Assembly (NCBI RefSeq): GCF_004801255.1
Contig: NZ_CP036295.1
Span: forward strand, 62,001-126,000
Direction of reading: 5' to 3'
DNA length: 64,000 nt
DNA from: Desulfovibrio desulfuricans
GTDB taxonomy: Bacteria > Desulfobacterota > Desulfovibrionia > Desulfovibrionales > Desulfovibrionaceae
The notes beneath the pieces are model-generated. The model had not been told where the DNA came from, did no database searches, and saw nothing but the letters and a program-made list of their open reading frames with translations. This document shows positions 9,457-18,998 of the stretch, piece by piece (position 1 is the first letter of the stretch; each line of letters begins with the position of its first letter). The translations under genes were made by a program, and so were the position numbers.

Positions 9457-11487
9457 TTACTTGCCCAAAATGCCGCGCAACAGGCCGCCCGCGCCCTTGG
9501 TCGCGTCCTTGGTGACGCCTCCGGCCTGTTTGCCCGTGTTTACCAGCGTGCCGGGCAGACTTTTGGCCATATCCAGGGCAAATTTGGGGTCAACGCCGTA
9601 CGAAATGTCACTCAAAGGTCCCTTAGCCGTCACAGGTATGGTCAGCCCTAGGGTCTTGATGTCCATTGCGGCGTCGAGGTGCTGCCTGGGCAGGCTGATG
9701 CGGGCCTTGCCAAGGGCGTTGAGGCTGGGCGAGGTCACGGTTATGGGCGCTGCGTTTATTTCGCCGTCCTTGGCCGTAAAGGGCGCGCGGGCCAGATCAA
9801 ACCGGTCGGGCAGGGGGCCGCCCTTGCCCGCGAGCATGGGCAGGCTTTTTGAAAGCTCGGCCATGGCGGGCACGTGCAGCTGGCGTATTTCAACCAGCCC
9901 TCGCCCGGCGAGGCTTTGCCGCATGTCTGCCGCTGAGCCGCAGCCCATGGTCAGGTCCGCGTCGAACAGGGCTGTACCGTCCACCATACGGCTCTTGCCA
10001 AGGGCCACCATAAGCGGGCCAAGTTCCACATCGGCGGCATGGGCCTTGACGGCGCAGGTCTGCGCGGCCATGTCCATGCTGCCCGTGGCCTTGACGGCTC
10101 CGCCGCTGCCAAGGCTGGCCGTCAGCGAGGTCAGGTTGTAGCGGCCTTTTTCGCCCTTGAGGGCCAGTATAATGTCCTTGACCTGCAGGCCGTCCTTGCT
10201 GATGCCGCCCACCTTGGCGCGGATGTCCAGGGCGGGCATCTTGCGCATTGCCGCAGCATCTGGTTTGGCGGTGCGTTTGGCGTGGGCCGGGCCGCCGTCG
10301 CTGGCTTGGGCCTTGGCCTCCGCACCCTTGGCGGGAGCCTCGGGGGCAGGCAGATAGGGGTCGAGATTGATCATGCCCGCCTGTACGTCCGCTGTTATGC
10401 CCATAGGGGCATCAGCAGGCAGGTCGAGGCGCAGCCCGCCGCGCAGGGCAATATCGTCCAGCTGCAGCTGCATCTGGCTGAAGTTGAGGGCATCGGACGT
10501 GTAACGCAGCATGGTTCTGAACCGCAACTCGTCCTTGCCTGCGACGGCCTTGATTTTTTGGCCCGCCAGCGCCGCCAGCTTGTGGGGCGAGCCTTCGATC
10601 TCCAGTGAGCCGTTAAACGACGGCGCGCCAAGGGCCGCCTCGCCGGAAATGTTCAGACGCGCCTGCGGCATGTTGAGCACGGCCTTGTTCAGCTGCAGGT
10701 GCAGGTCGCTGAGCCGTAGCGAACCCTCGCAGGTCAGCTGCAGAGGGCCTGCCTCCTTGGGCAGCAACCCTGTCAGTGGGGTGACGGTCAGCGCGGTCTG
10801 CCGAAAAAGCAGCTGCGGCGGCGCGTAGCGCAGACGGGATGAAAAGGCCAGCGTTCCTGTCATGCTGCCAGCCTCAGACGCGGCGGCGGTTTTGCCGCCA
10901 AGGACAAAGGTAAAGTCGCACTGCACCACGGCCTCTTGCCCCACGCGCAGGTTTTCGACCGAAAGATTCACGTCGTTGATGCTCAGGGTCTGGCCGCTAG
11001 CGGCCATATAGACAACCGAACCCTGGCGCAGGACCAGGCGTTTCAGTTCAATGGGCAGGGCTACGGGTTCCGCGCCGGCCTTGGGCGCGTTTTCGGCGGC
11101 GGGCTGGTCGGTTTTGGGCGAGCCGGCGGCGACGGATTTGCCCTCGCGCACTTCGATGGCAGGGCTGTCCAACCGGATTTCGCGCACAACCACATTGCCC
11201 GCCAGCAGCGGGCTGAGTTCCAGCTGGGCCATGCCGCTCTTGACCGCGATGGACACGCCCTGTCCGTCGCTTGCATTGCCCCAGTGAGCTTGACCAAAGT
11301 GGACGCCAGGGGGGAAAAAGGAAATTCCGGGCGGGGTGTCGAACTGCAGGGGCTGGCCTGTGGCTTTGGCCGTGGCGTCAGCGATCTGCCGCACCACAAA
11401 GCCCGTGTCCACGCGACTGACCAGAACAAACGCCGCCCCTGCCAGCAGGGCAATGCCGCCCATAATCCATAAAAAAACACGCTTCAT
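9457..11487 (-). CDS. AsmA family protein
   Basis: This 676-residue protein begins with a single membrane anchor (residues 5-27), then a long predicted beta-rich periplasmic stretch typical of AsmA/TamB-like proteins. The C-terminal AsmA_2-like region near 430-620 includes GSMDM and ISYGVDP-type repeats. Such proteins are thought to form bridge-like lipid-transport grooves between inner and outer membrane. A low-complexity Ala/Lys/Gly segment (about 395-425) is probably a linker. A GGAG stands 8 bases before the ATG. It is transcribed away from cobQ with no obvious operon partner. The exact cargo is unknown. Confidence 0.85.
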   Translation of the reverse strand: MKRVFLWIMGGIALLAGAAFVLVSRVDTGFVVRQIADATAKATGQPLQFDTPPGISFFPPGVHFGQAHWGNASDGQGVSIAVKSGMAQLELSPLLAGNVVVREIRLDSPAIEVREGKSVAAGSPKTDQPAAENAPKAGAEPVALPIELKRLVLRQGSVVYMAASGQTLSINDVNLSVENLRVGQEAVVQCDFTFVLGGKTAAASEAGSMTGTLAFSSRLRYAPPQLLFRQTALTVTPLTGLLPKEAGPLQLTCEGSLRLSDLHLQLNKAVLNMPQARLNISGEAALGAPSFNGSLEIEGSPHKLAALAGQKIKAVAGKDELRFRTMLRYTSDALNFSQMQLQLDDIALRGGLRLDLPADAPMGITADVQAGMINLDPYLPAPEAPAKGAEAKAQASDGGPAHAKRTAKPDAAAMRKMPALDIRAKVGGISKDGLQVKDIILALKGEKGRYNLTSLTASLGSGGAVKATGSMDMAAQTCAVKAHAADVELGPLMVALGKSRMVDGTALFDADLTMGCGSAADMRQSLAGRGLVEIRQLHVPAMAELSKSLPMLAGKGGPLPDRFDLARAPFTAKDGEINAAPITVTSPSLNALGKARISLPRQHLDAAMDIKTLGLTIPVTAKGPLSDISYGVDPKFALDMAKSLPGTLVNTGKQAGGVTKDATKGAGGLLRGILGK

Positions 11488-11753
11488 TGAAACTCCGCAG
11501 GCGTCGCGCGGCCAGAAGGCCGCGTTAGCCGTCCGTGCCTTGTGGGCAGCGGGGTATGGATATGACCACTGTTTCTCTTATACGAAAAGCCCGCGAGCAG
11601 CGCAAGGCGAAGAAAAGGCGGGTTTGTTGCTGTGCATCCCTGTGCGGTCGTAGTTGCGGTCAGCCCTTGCAATCCATATATTGCCAAAAAAAGACGCATA
11701 ATGCTCGGCGCTCCATACGGCCTGGGCCGCAGGTGCAGGGAGGACGTATCAAC

Positions 11754-13391
11754 ATGGCGGGCAAAACCATCCAGACAACAACCAGGCGGGGGGGCGGCGC
11801 GCCCTCGGCCCTGCCACCAGCCCTGATGGTTCAGGGAACCTGCTCCAATGCAGGCAAAAGCCTGCTCGCGGCCGCCCTGTGCCGTCTGCTGGCCCGGCGC
11901 GGCCTGCGCGTGGCGCCCTTCAAGGCGCAAAACATGGCCCTCAACTCCTTTGTCACCAGCGACGGCAAGGAAATGGGACGCGCCCAGGTGCTGCAGGCGG
12001 CGGCCTGCGGTCTTGCCCCCGACGTGCGCATGAACCCGGTTTTGCTCAAGCCCACATCCAACACCGGCTCGCAGGTCATCGTGCTGGGGCAGCCCGTGGG
12101 GCAGATGCGCGTGGGCGAGTACCTGCGCTATAAACCCACGGCCTGGCAGCATGTGCGCCAGGCGTATCGCAGCCTGTCGGCGGGCATGGACGTCATGGTG
12201 CTTGAGGGGGCAGGCAGCCCGGCGGAGATCAACCTCAAGGCGCACGACATCGTCAACATGCGCATGGCCCGTTATGCCAGGGCGCACGTGGCGCTGGTGG
12301 CCGACATCGATCGCGGCGGCGCCTTTGCCGCGCTGGCGGGAACCATGGCCCTGCTCACCCGCGCTGAAAGGGCGCGGGTGGGAGGATTTATTCTCAACAA
12401 ATTCCGGGGCGACGCAAGCCTGCTGGATCCGGCCCTGACCATGCTGCAAAAGCGCACAGGCAAACCCTTTTGGGGGGTGGTGCCCATGCTGGAAGACCTG
12501 CGCCTGCCCGAAGAAGATTCGGTCAGCCTCAAGGAAGGGCTGACGCCGGGCCTGCACTCGGGCGCGGCAGACGGTACGGCAGACGTGCTGGATATTGTCG
12601 TGCCCGACCTGCCGCATCTGAGCAACGCCACCGACCTTGACGCTCTGCGCGACGAACCAGGGGTGCGGCTGCGCATTGCGCGCAACGCCGACCAGTGGGG
12701 CGCGCCGCATGCGGTTATCCTGCCGGGAAGCCGCAATACCGTAGACGATCTGCGCTTTTTGCGGCGCACAGGTCTGGCGGCCTGCGTGCTTGATTTTGCC
12801 GACCAGTGCCTGCGGCACGGGCGCGGCGCGCTGGTGGGCGTTTGCGGGGGCCTGCAGATGCTGGGGGCGGAAATCGTCGATCCCCTGGGGCTTGAAGAAG
12901 GCGGCCGCGAGGCGGGGCTTGGTCTGCTGCCGCTCGGCACAAGCCTGCAGGCGGCCAAGCGGCTGTGCCGCTCAAACGGGTGGGCGCAGGCATGCCTGAC
13001 CGGGCAGGGGCGGCAACAGGTCTGGGGTTACGAAATTCACCATGGGCAGACCTCGCCTGTGACCACTGTGGCCCGCCAGCGTCCCGACGGCCTGGCGCAA
13101 TGGGCGTGCGCCCCAGTGCAGGTGGTAATGGCGGACAGCGAGGGGCAGCCTCTGGGCTGGGGCTTGTGCGATGCGCGGGGCCGCGCCCGGGTGTGGGGCA
13201 GTTATCTGCACGGGCTTTTTGACGCGGATGCCTTTCGCCACGCGTTTTTACAGGGCCTGCGGCACGAGGCCGGTCTGCCGTCCGGACCGAAGACCGTGTA
13301 CAGCCTTGGCCCGGAGCTGGACAGGCTGGCGGACGCTGTGGAGTCGGCGCTGGACATGCCCGCCATACTCAGGCTGATGGGGCTGGACTGA
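11754..13391 (+). CDS. cobQ: Cobyric acid synthase (glutamine-hydrolysing)
   Basis: CobQ/CbiP amidates side chains b, d, e and g of adenosyl-cobyrinic a,c-diamide in cobalamin synthesis. The start at 11754 follows GGGAGGA at 11738; the longer frame is rejected because it lacks a site and gives a basic unrelated leader. The 545-residue protein opens with a P-loop-like GTCSNAGKS (28-36) of the dethiobiotin-synthetase-like domain. It ends with a class-I glutamine amidotransferase domain: nucleophile Cys364 in GVCGGLQML and the catalytic His486 in SYLHGLF. No cobalamin riboswitch was seen in the 266 bases upstream. It converges tail to tail with the DMT transporter. Confidence 0.94.
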   Translation: MAGKTIQTTTRRGGGAPSALPPALMVQGTCSNAGKSLLAAALCRLLARRGLRVAPFKAQNMALNSFVTSDGKEMGRAQVLQAAACGLAPDVRMNPVLLKPTSNTGSQVIVLGQPVGQMRVGEYLRYKPTAWQHVRQAYRSLSAGMDVMVLEGAGSPAEINLKAHDIVNMRMARYARAHVALVADIDRGGAFAALAGTMALLTRAERARVGGFILNKFRGDASLLDPALTMLQKRTGKPFWGVVPMLEDLRLPEEDSVSLKEGLTPGLHSGAADGTADVLDIVVPDLPHLSNATDLDALRDEPGVRLRIARNADQWGAPHAVILPGSRNTVDDLRFLRRTGLAACVLDFADQCLRHGRGALVGVCGGLQMLGAEIVDPLGLEEGGREAGLGLLPLGTSLQAAKRLCRSNGWAQACLTGQGRQQVWGYEIHHGQTSPVTTVARQRPDGLAQWACAPVQVVMADSEGQPLGWGLCDARGRARVWGSYLHGLFDADAFRHAFLQGLRHEAGLPSGPKTVYSLGPELDRLADAVESALDMPAILRLMGLD

Positions 13392-13407
13392 AGCCTGGGC
13401 CCGCCAG

Positions 13408-14331
13408 CTAGCTCGCGGGGTTTGCCGCAGCCTTGCCCCGCCACTGGCTCAGCAGTACGCCGAGCACTATGAGGGCAGCCCCGCCGTATTGGGCGGGGAG
13501 CAGTTTTTCGTCCAGCAGGGCAATGCCGAACAGCAGGGCAAAAACAGGGATAAGGTTGGTGTAGGCGGCGGCCCGCCCGGCGTTAAGGCGCTTGACGCCA
13601 AAATTGTACAGGCCGTATCCGGCAAAGGTAACGATGCCGCCAAGATAGAGCAGACAGGCCCAGGGCGCCCAGGCGGGAAAGGTTCTGCCAAGGCTGACAA
13701 GCGCGGCGGATTCAGGAATGGTCGCGGCCAGCAGGCAAAAAAAGACCATGCCCACAAAGGCCTGCACGGCCGTGATGCACAGTGCGCTGTACTGGGCCGA
13801 AAGGTGGCGGGCCAGCACGGTGTACCCGGCGGCGCAACACATGGCGACGCCTTCAAGGATGTTGCCCAGCAGGGGGTTGGCCGCTTTTTCGTCCGGCACG
13901 GCGGTCAGGGTCAGCCAGGTGACGCCGCATACCGCCAGCAAAAAACCCAGCCACATGCGCAGGCCGGCGTGTTCGCGCAGCGTGGCAAAGGCGGTTACGG
14001 CCACCAGCAGCGGCAGCATGGAAGTGATCATGCCTGCCTGCGAGGCGGTGGTAAGCCGCAGGGCGTTGGTTTCAAAAAGAAAAAAAAGACAGGGTTCGCA
14101 CAGGGCCATGAGCGTGAGCGTGCCCAGATGCCCGTGCGTTTTCAGTTCGCGCCACAGCCTCGGCCATAGGGGCAAAAAAACAATGCAGGCCACGAGCATG
14201 CGCCCTGCCATGGTTTGCAGGGGGCTCAGGGTGGTCAGGGCAATGCGCAGCACGACAAAGGTGGACCCCCAAAAAGCCATGGCGGTCAGCAGTGCCAGAT
14301 GGGGCAGCAGATTGGGAGCGGTGGGGGGCAT
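13408..14331 (-). CDS. DMT superfamily (EamA) transporter
   Basis: This 307-residue inner-membrane protein has ten predicted helices forming two tandem EamA domains (about 10-145 and 155-297). Typical features include AFWGSTFVVLR in helix 1 and a LNAGRAAAYTNLIPVFALLFG signature near residue 258. Relatives export amino acids or other metabolites, but the substrate cannot be inferred. It is monocistronic, convergent with cobQ and divergent from the hybrid kinase. Confidence 0.85.
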   Translation of the reverse strand: MPPTAPNLLPHLALLTAMAFWGSTFVVLRIALTTLSPLQTMAGRMLVACIVFLPLWPRLWRELKTHGHLGTLTLMALCEPCLFFLFETNALRLTTASQAGMITSMLPLLVAVTAFATLREHAGLRMWLGFLLAVCGVTWLTLTAVPDEKAANPLLGNILEGVAMCCAAGYTVLARHLSAQYSALCITAVQAFVGMVFFCLLAATIPESAALVSLGRTFPAWAPWACLLYLGGIVTFAGYGLYNFGVKRLNAGRAAAYTNLIPVFALLFGIALLDEKLLPAQYGGAALIVLGVLLSQWRGKAAANPAS

Positions 14332-14494
14332 GGCGGTTTTTCGGTTTCTCCAGACTGGTCGCGGATGATTTTTGCTGCAGCCTATGGTAAGAAGCCCAAT
14401 ACTTCAAGGTTCAGCTGTACCAGTTGATTGCGCGGGGCATTGCCTGACGGTTTGCGGTTTGGCGGAGGCAACATTGCCTGCGGGAGCACGAAGC

Positions 14495-17296
14495 ATGAGC
14501 ATCAAAACCATCATCAAAACTTCCAATCTCGCGCAGTTGCTGCTTCTTTTGCTGCTGGGGCTTTGCCTTGTATCCTTTGGGCGCGGGCTGCACGAAAGCA
14601 GGCGGACGCTCGAAAACTATTACAGGCTCGATTCCCTGCTGGTGGATGTGGAAACCAACACCCGCCAGAGCTATGAAGAAGCCAATGCCTTCATGTTTAC
14701 CGGCAGTCCTGAAAGGTACGCCAACTGGCAGATACTGAGCCAGGCCAGAGCGGGGGCGCAGCAGGATTCCGCCATGCACGGCGTGTCTTTTGAGGACACG
14801 GCGCGCAATCTCAACCTGTCCACGAGCCTGCAGGTGCAGGTGCAGTCGCTGCTTGCCCGGCGCAAACACCTGGACAATCTGCTGGATACCGCCGTCAGCA
14901 TGGCCGTGGGCAGCAGCGGCCCCCCGCACTGGGACAGGGACAGCCTTGATTTGCGCGGCGCGCAAAACTGGGCCGACAGGGTAAACCTGGACAGCGAGGT
15001 GCAGCAGATGCTGTTCAGCGCCCAGACCCTGCGCGAGGTGCAGTACCGCAGTTTTCTCGACCAGGTAAGCATGCAGGAAGAGCCGCTCGTGCAGATGGTC
15101 TGGGCCATGGGTATCGCCTTGCTGGCCCTGGCCGCCAGCGCGCTTGCCAACATCTATATTTTTCAAAAAAGGGTTGCGCAGCCGCTGGACGAGGTCAGCC
15201 TGTACGCCGAGGGCGTGGCTGCGGGCGAGGATCCCCAGCCGGTCAAGCTCAGATACAGGGACGAGCTTTCGGGCATGTTTGGCTCGCTGCAGCGCATGAA
15301 GGGAACCCTGTTTACGCGTATACGCGAGCTCAAGGAGGCCGAACGCTGGGCGCGTAAAAGCAAGCAGCAGGCCGTGCTTGCCCGGGCGCAGGCCCTGACC
15401 TCGCTGGAGCTTGCCCAAAAGGCCTCGCATGTGCAGGAAGACTTTTTGCGGCGTATGAGCCACGAAATACGCACGCCCCTCAACGCCATTATCGGCATGA
15501 GCTATCTCAGCCTGCAGACGGGCCTCAGCGGCGTGCAGCGCGATTACATGTCGCAGATCAACACGTCCGGCAGCGTGCTGCTGGACATGGTCAACCGCAT
15601 CCTCGATTTTTCCAGCGTCAACGAGGGCTTGCTGCGGCGTGAAAGCCGCGCTTTTCTGCTGCCCCGGCTGCTGGAGCTGCTGCGGCAAAGTGTTGCGGGC
15701 AGCGCCCTTGATAAGCATCTGGAACTCCATTTTACCCTTGATTCTGACGTGCCCAAAGTTATAGAGGGCGACGAGCGCCATCTTGAAGAAGCGCTGCGCA
15801 TCCTTTTGGACAACGCGGTCAAGTACACCCGCACGGGTTCTGTGGAGTGCAGCGTGCAATACGCGCGCGACGGCGGGCAGGACGATGCCTGCCGCCTGCT
15901 TTTTGTGGTGGCGGACACCGGTCCCGGCATGGATTCGACCCTTAAGGAAAAACTTTTTGAGCCCTTTGCTCTGGGCGACGAATCGATGACCCGCTCGACC
16001 AGCGGCCTCGGCCTCGGGCTGGCGCTGGCCCGTCAGCTGGTCAACCTGCTGGGCGGCGAGCTGTCTGTGGCAAGCTCGCTGGGCAAGGGCAGCCGCTTTT
16101 TCTTTGAGCTTTCGTTTGGCCGGGTGCAACATGGCGAAGCGCCGGAATCCCTCTCCGCCCAGGAGGAGGCGCTCGCCGCCGTAGAGAGCATTTTTACCCC
16201 CGCCGATGTGCAGCAGCAGACCGTGCTGGTAGTGGAAGACAACGACATCAACGCCCAGATCGCCAGCGAGCTGCTTGCTCAGGCCCGGCTGGCAGTGCGT
16301 GTGGCCTCCAATGGCCTGGCGGCGGTGGAAGAAGTGCGCCGTGGAGGCGTTGACCTGGTGCTCATGGACGTGCAGATGCCGGTGATGGACGGCCTCGAAG
16401 CCACTACGCGCATACGCGAACTGGGCTATACGCCGGAGATTCTGCCGATTTTGGCCATGACGGCGCATGCCGACGCAGCCTCGCGCATGGACGGAAAAAA
16501 TGTGGGGATGAACGACTACCTCACCAAGCCGGTGGATCCGGCAGCCCTGTACGCGGCGCTTGAAAAATGGCTGCCGGGCGGGCTTGAATTCAACCCGCTG
16601 ACCCAGGGCGGCGTCCCATGCGTGGCAACGGTGGAGGAGAGCGCAGGGCAGGGGCTGGACGTTATGCGTTCAGCGGATGCCGCCGTGGCTGAGCCGGAGG
16701 GGCTGGCCGTCAACGTGGAGGCGGGGCTTGCCACCGTGGGCGGCAACCGCGACCTGTACCGCGAGCTTTTGCTGCGTTTTGTCGACCACTATGGCGAAAG
16801 CGCCAGAGAGCTGCGCGGGATGCTGGCCTGCGGCGACTTGCGGGGAGCGGCGCGGCTGGCGCATACGGTCAAGGGCGTTGCCGCCAATCTGGGCGTGGAG
16901 CGCGTCTGCCGCCTCACGCGGCGCATGGAAAGCTCCCTGCCGCTGAACCCGCCCGGCGAAAGCCTGATGGATGAATTTGAAAAGAGCATGGATGAAGTGC
17001 TCATGCGCGTACGTTGCCTTGAGGGCGCAAACGCCATGACCACCACCGGCACGCTGCACCTGGACGGCGAGCACCGCGAGGCCCTGACGGCCCTGATGGC
17101 GGAGCTGCCGGAACTGATGGAAGTTGACTGGGGCAATGCGGAAAGCACGCTGGAAAGCTTTGTGCCCTTTGTGGACGGCACGCCGTATGCGGAAGATCTG
17201 GCCGCCATCCTTGCTTCGGTAAAGGACTTTGACAACGGGGCGTTGCAGGGGCAGGCGGCCGCCCTGCAAATCCGCCTGCTGGGTGATCGAGCGTGA
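14495..17296 (+). CDS. Hybrid sensor histidine kinase with receiver and HPt domains
   Basis: The start at 14495 follows GGGAG at 14482. The 933-residue protein has: TM1 (about 12-29); a helical periplasmic sensor (30-195); TM2 (200-222) and a HAMP-like linker; HisKA with phospho-acceptor His323 in MSHEIRTPLNAI; HATPase_c with N-box Asn440 and DTGPGM (474-479); a receiver with Asp625 in VLMDVQMPVMDG and Lys678 in YLTKPVD; an HPt domain with His790 in AHTVKGVAANLG; and a C-terminal tail of about 100 residues (830-933) not assigned to a family. It can run a full His-Asp-His relay, so a separate response regulator should exist elsewhere. Its stop codon overlaps the start of the next gene, a glycosyltransferase. 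The signal sensed is unknown. Confidence 0.9.
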   Translation: MSIKTIIKTSNLAQLLLLLLLGLCLVSFGRGLHESRRTLENYYRLDSLLVDVETNTRQSYEEANAFMFTGSPERYANWQILSQARAGAQQDSAMHGVSFEDTARNLNLSTSLQVQVQSLLARRKHLDNLLDTAVSMAVGSSGPPHWDRDSLDLRGAQNWADRVNLDSEVQQMLFSAQTLREVQYRSFLDQVSMQEEPLVQMVWAMGIALLALAASALANIYIFQKRVAQPLDEVSLYAEGVAAGEDPQPVKLRYRDELSGMFGSLQRMKGTLFTRIRELKEAERWARKSKQQAVLARAQALTSLELAQKASHVQEDFLRRMSHEIRTPLNAIIGMSYLSLQTGLSGVQRDYMSQINTSGSVLLDMVNRILDFSSVNEGLLRRESRAFLLPRLLELLRQSVAGSALDKHLELHFTLDSDVPKVIEGDERHLEEALRILLDNAVKYTRTGSVECSVQYARDGGQDDACRLLFVVADTGPGMDSTLKEKLFEPFALGDESMTRSTSGLGLGLALARQLVNLLGGELSVASSLGKGSRFFFELSFGRVQHGEAPESLSAQEEALAAVESIFTPADVQQQTVLVVEDNDINAQIASELLAQARLAVRVASNGLAAVEEVRRGGVDLVLMDVQMPVMDGLEATTRIRELGYTPEILPILAMTAHADAASRMDGKNVGMNDYLTKPVDPAALYAALEKWLPGGLEFNPLTQGGVPCVATVEESAGQGLDVMRSADAAVAEPEGLAVNVEAGLATVGGNRDLYRELLLRFVDHYGESARELRGMLACGDLRGAARLAHTVKGVAANLGVERVCRLTRRMESSLPLNPPGESLMDEFEKSMDEVLMRVRCLEGANAMTTTGTLHLDGEHREALTALMAELPELMEVDWGNAESTLESFVPFVDGTPYAEDLAAILASVKDFDNGALQGQAAALQIRLLGDRA

Positions 17297-18117
17297 AAAC
17301 CGTATTTTGCCTCGACGACAAGATCCAGTACCTGACGCTGCTCAAGGTGGCTGTGCGCTCCCTGCGCGCGGTGCAGGGCAGCGAAGCCCCCTGCCTGTGC
17401 GTGTATGCGGGCAGCGACGCGGCCCTGCTGGCCGAGCTTGAGGCCGAGAACATCCCCGTGGCGCGGTATGCTCCGCGTCTTGACCCCAGCGGCTTTACCC
17501 CGTTGGGGCAGGCCTGCGCCGGGTGTTTTCTCAAGCTCGAGCTGGCGCTTGTGCCCGAGCTTGCGCAGGACGACCGCGTGCTTTACTGCGATACGGACGT
17601 GCTGTTTTACCGTCCGCTTGATGAACTTTTTGCGCAGCAGCCGACGTATGTGGGCATGGCCAGGGAATACACGGCGCCCTTTTTTCACCAGTACCAGCAG
17701 CTGTCGTACGAATACAGGGGCGCCAGCTACACGGTGCCCCTGCCGTTCCCCATCTGGACATATTCGAGCGGCGTGGCCCTGTTTAATCTGGACAGGCTGC
17801 GCAAGCGCGATTTTATCGGGCACTTCATGGCCTTTTGCAAAGAGAACGAATCTCGCATCGGCAACCTTGACCAGTCGCTGATCAATTATTTTTTCGGCAA
17901 GCGCATCACCCGGCTGGACGACTGCTGGAACTGCCCGCCGTACCGGGAGGAATGCAGGGATGCGGCACGGATAGTGCATTTTCACGGGCCAAAACCATGG
18001 GAGCACAACAGGCCCGAGCTGGCCGACCTGCGCATCAACCATTACCCCTACATGCGTGAGCGCTGGATGGAATACCTGACCTCGCAGGAGCGTGCGCTTG
18101 TGCAGAGCTGGGCCTGA
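17293..18117 (+). CDS. Glycosyltransferase family 8-like protein
   Basis: The GTG start at 17293 overlaps the upstream kinase stop by four bases (GTGA), so the two are translationally coupled. The 274-residue protein has the GT-A DxD motif in VLYCDTDVLF (Asp100 and Asp102), expected to bind Mn2+ and the nucleotide sugar. A GVALFN motif follows near 160-165, then NLDQSLIN and a late HFHGPKPW segment, all typical of family 8 transferases (galactosyl/glucosyl transfer from UDP-sugars). No signal peptide or membrane segment is present, so it acts in the cytoplasm. Acceptor unknown. Confidence 0.82.
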   Translation: MKTVFCLDDKIQYLTLLKVAVRSLRAVQGSEAPCLCVYAGSDAALLAELEAENIPVARYAPRLDPSGFTPLGQACAGCFLKLELALVPELAQDDRVLYCDTDVLFYRPLDELFAQQPTYVGMAREYTAPFFHQYQQLSYEYRGASYTVPLPFPIWTYSSGVALFNLDRLRKRDFIGHFMAFCKENESRIGNLDQSLINYFFGKRITRLDDCWNCPPYREECRDAARIVHFHGPKPWEHNRPELADLRINHYPYMRERWMEYLTSQERALVQSWA

Positions 18118-18179
18118 AACCGGTGTTGCGTCAGGATGCGCGGCCAGCCGGGTGGACGGTCTGGATTTGTTCTGACCTC

Positions 18180-18206
18180 TGAAGTATTTTGCGCATTGAC
18201 CGATAA
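18180..18206 (+). promoter_or_regulatory. Sigma-28 (FliA)-like flagellar class 3 promoter
   Basis: TGAA (18180-18183), 15 bases, then ACCGATAA (18199-18206) matches the consensus TAAA-N15-GCCGATAA with one mismatch in each box. It lies 125 bases upstream of cheW, a gene class commonly driven by this sigma factor. Confidence 0.6.
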
Positions 18207-18331
18207 GAATGAAAACCGGGCCTTAAAAAACCCAATTAACGCAGTCGGCAACGGCGCGTAACAGGCCTGGCCGCAGCGGTTGCGGCGGTTCAAGGGCCGA
18301 AAACGCCCGCTTATACCATGGAGGCCATCCC

Positions 18332-18841
18332 ATGACGGATACAATGGACGCGGCGCAAGCGCCGAGGCTGGAGGCGCAGGACTCTGACCAGGAACACGAC
18401 GGCGACCTGCTCCAGCTCGTCACCTTTCGCATTGGCGAAGAAGAATTCGGGGTTGATATCCTTTCTGTTCAGGAAATCATCCGGCTCATGCAGATTACCA
18501 TGGTGCCCCATGCCGCAGCGTTTATCGAAGGCGTCATCAACCTGCGCGGCAAGGTTATTCCCGTCATCAACATGCGCACCCGGTTCAGCCTGCCTGCGGT
18601 GGAGCATGACGCCAACACGCGCATTGTGGTGATGGAATTCAACCAGAAGATCGTGGGTTTTCTGGTTGACGGCGTGTCCGAAGTGCTGCGCATCCCCGTC
18701 TCAACCGTCGAACCCGCGCCCCCGGTAGTGTGCGGCATCGGCTCGGAGTACATACGCGGGGTGGGCAAGCTCGAAGACCGACTGCTCATTCTGCTTGACC
18801 TCGACACGTTATTGAGCGACATGAACGCCGATGCGGGTTAG
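18332..18841 (+). CDS. cheW: Chemotaxis coupling protein CheW
   Basis: CheW links chemoreceptors to the kinase CheA. The 169-residue protein has an acidic N-terminal extension of about 25 residues, then a single CheW domain. That domain runs from LLQLVTFRIGEEEFGVDI through NLRGKVIPVINMR (about 69-81) to a final EDRLLILLDLDTLL strand. GGAGG (18320-18324) precedes the ATG. No CheA or receptor gene is adjacent. The gene stands behind a sigma-28-like promoter and is followed at 157 bases by sugar-modification genes on the same strand. Confidence 0.94.
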   Translation: MTDTMDAAQAPRLEAQDSDQEHDGDLLQLVTFRIGEEEFGVDILSVQEIIRLMQITMVPHAAAFIEGVINLRGKVIPVINMRTRFSLPAVEHDANTRIVVMEFNQKIVGFLVDGVSEVLRIPVSTVEPAPPVVCGIGSEYIRGVGKLEDRLLILLDLDTLLSDMNADAG

Positions 18842-18998
18842 CATGGCGGCCAGGCGCGCACACCTGAATCTGCACGGACGGCGGGTCTGTTGAAGCCCGG
18901 CTGCCTGCGCTTTTTTGAGTGAACGACGCGCAGCCTGAAGCCAAAGCCAGCCGGAGCGGCCCAGCCGCTACGGTCATGCCGCCGCAGCAGGAGGCCTT

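Noticed and set aside
11488-11753. Possible cobalamin riboswitch upstream of cobQ
   Set aside because: No B12-box (GCCACTG-type) or other conserved aptamer segments were found.
14411-16468. 685-residue open frame on the minus strand
   Set aside because: It is the antisense shadow of the hybrid kinase; composition is His/Gln/Arg-rich and there is no ribosome binding site or domain.
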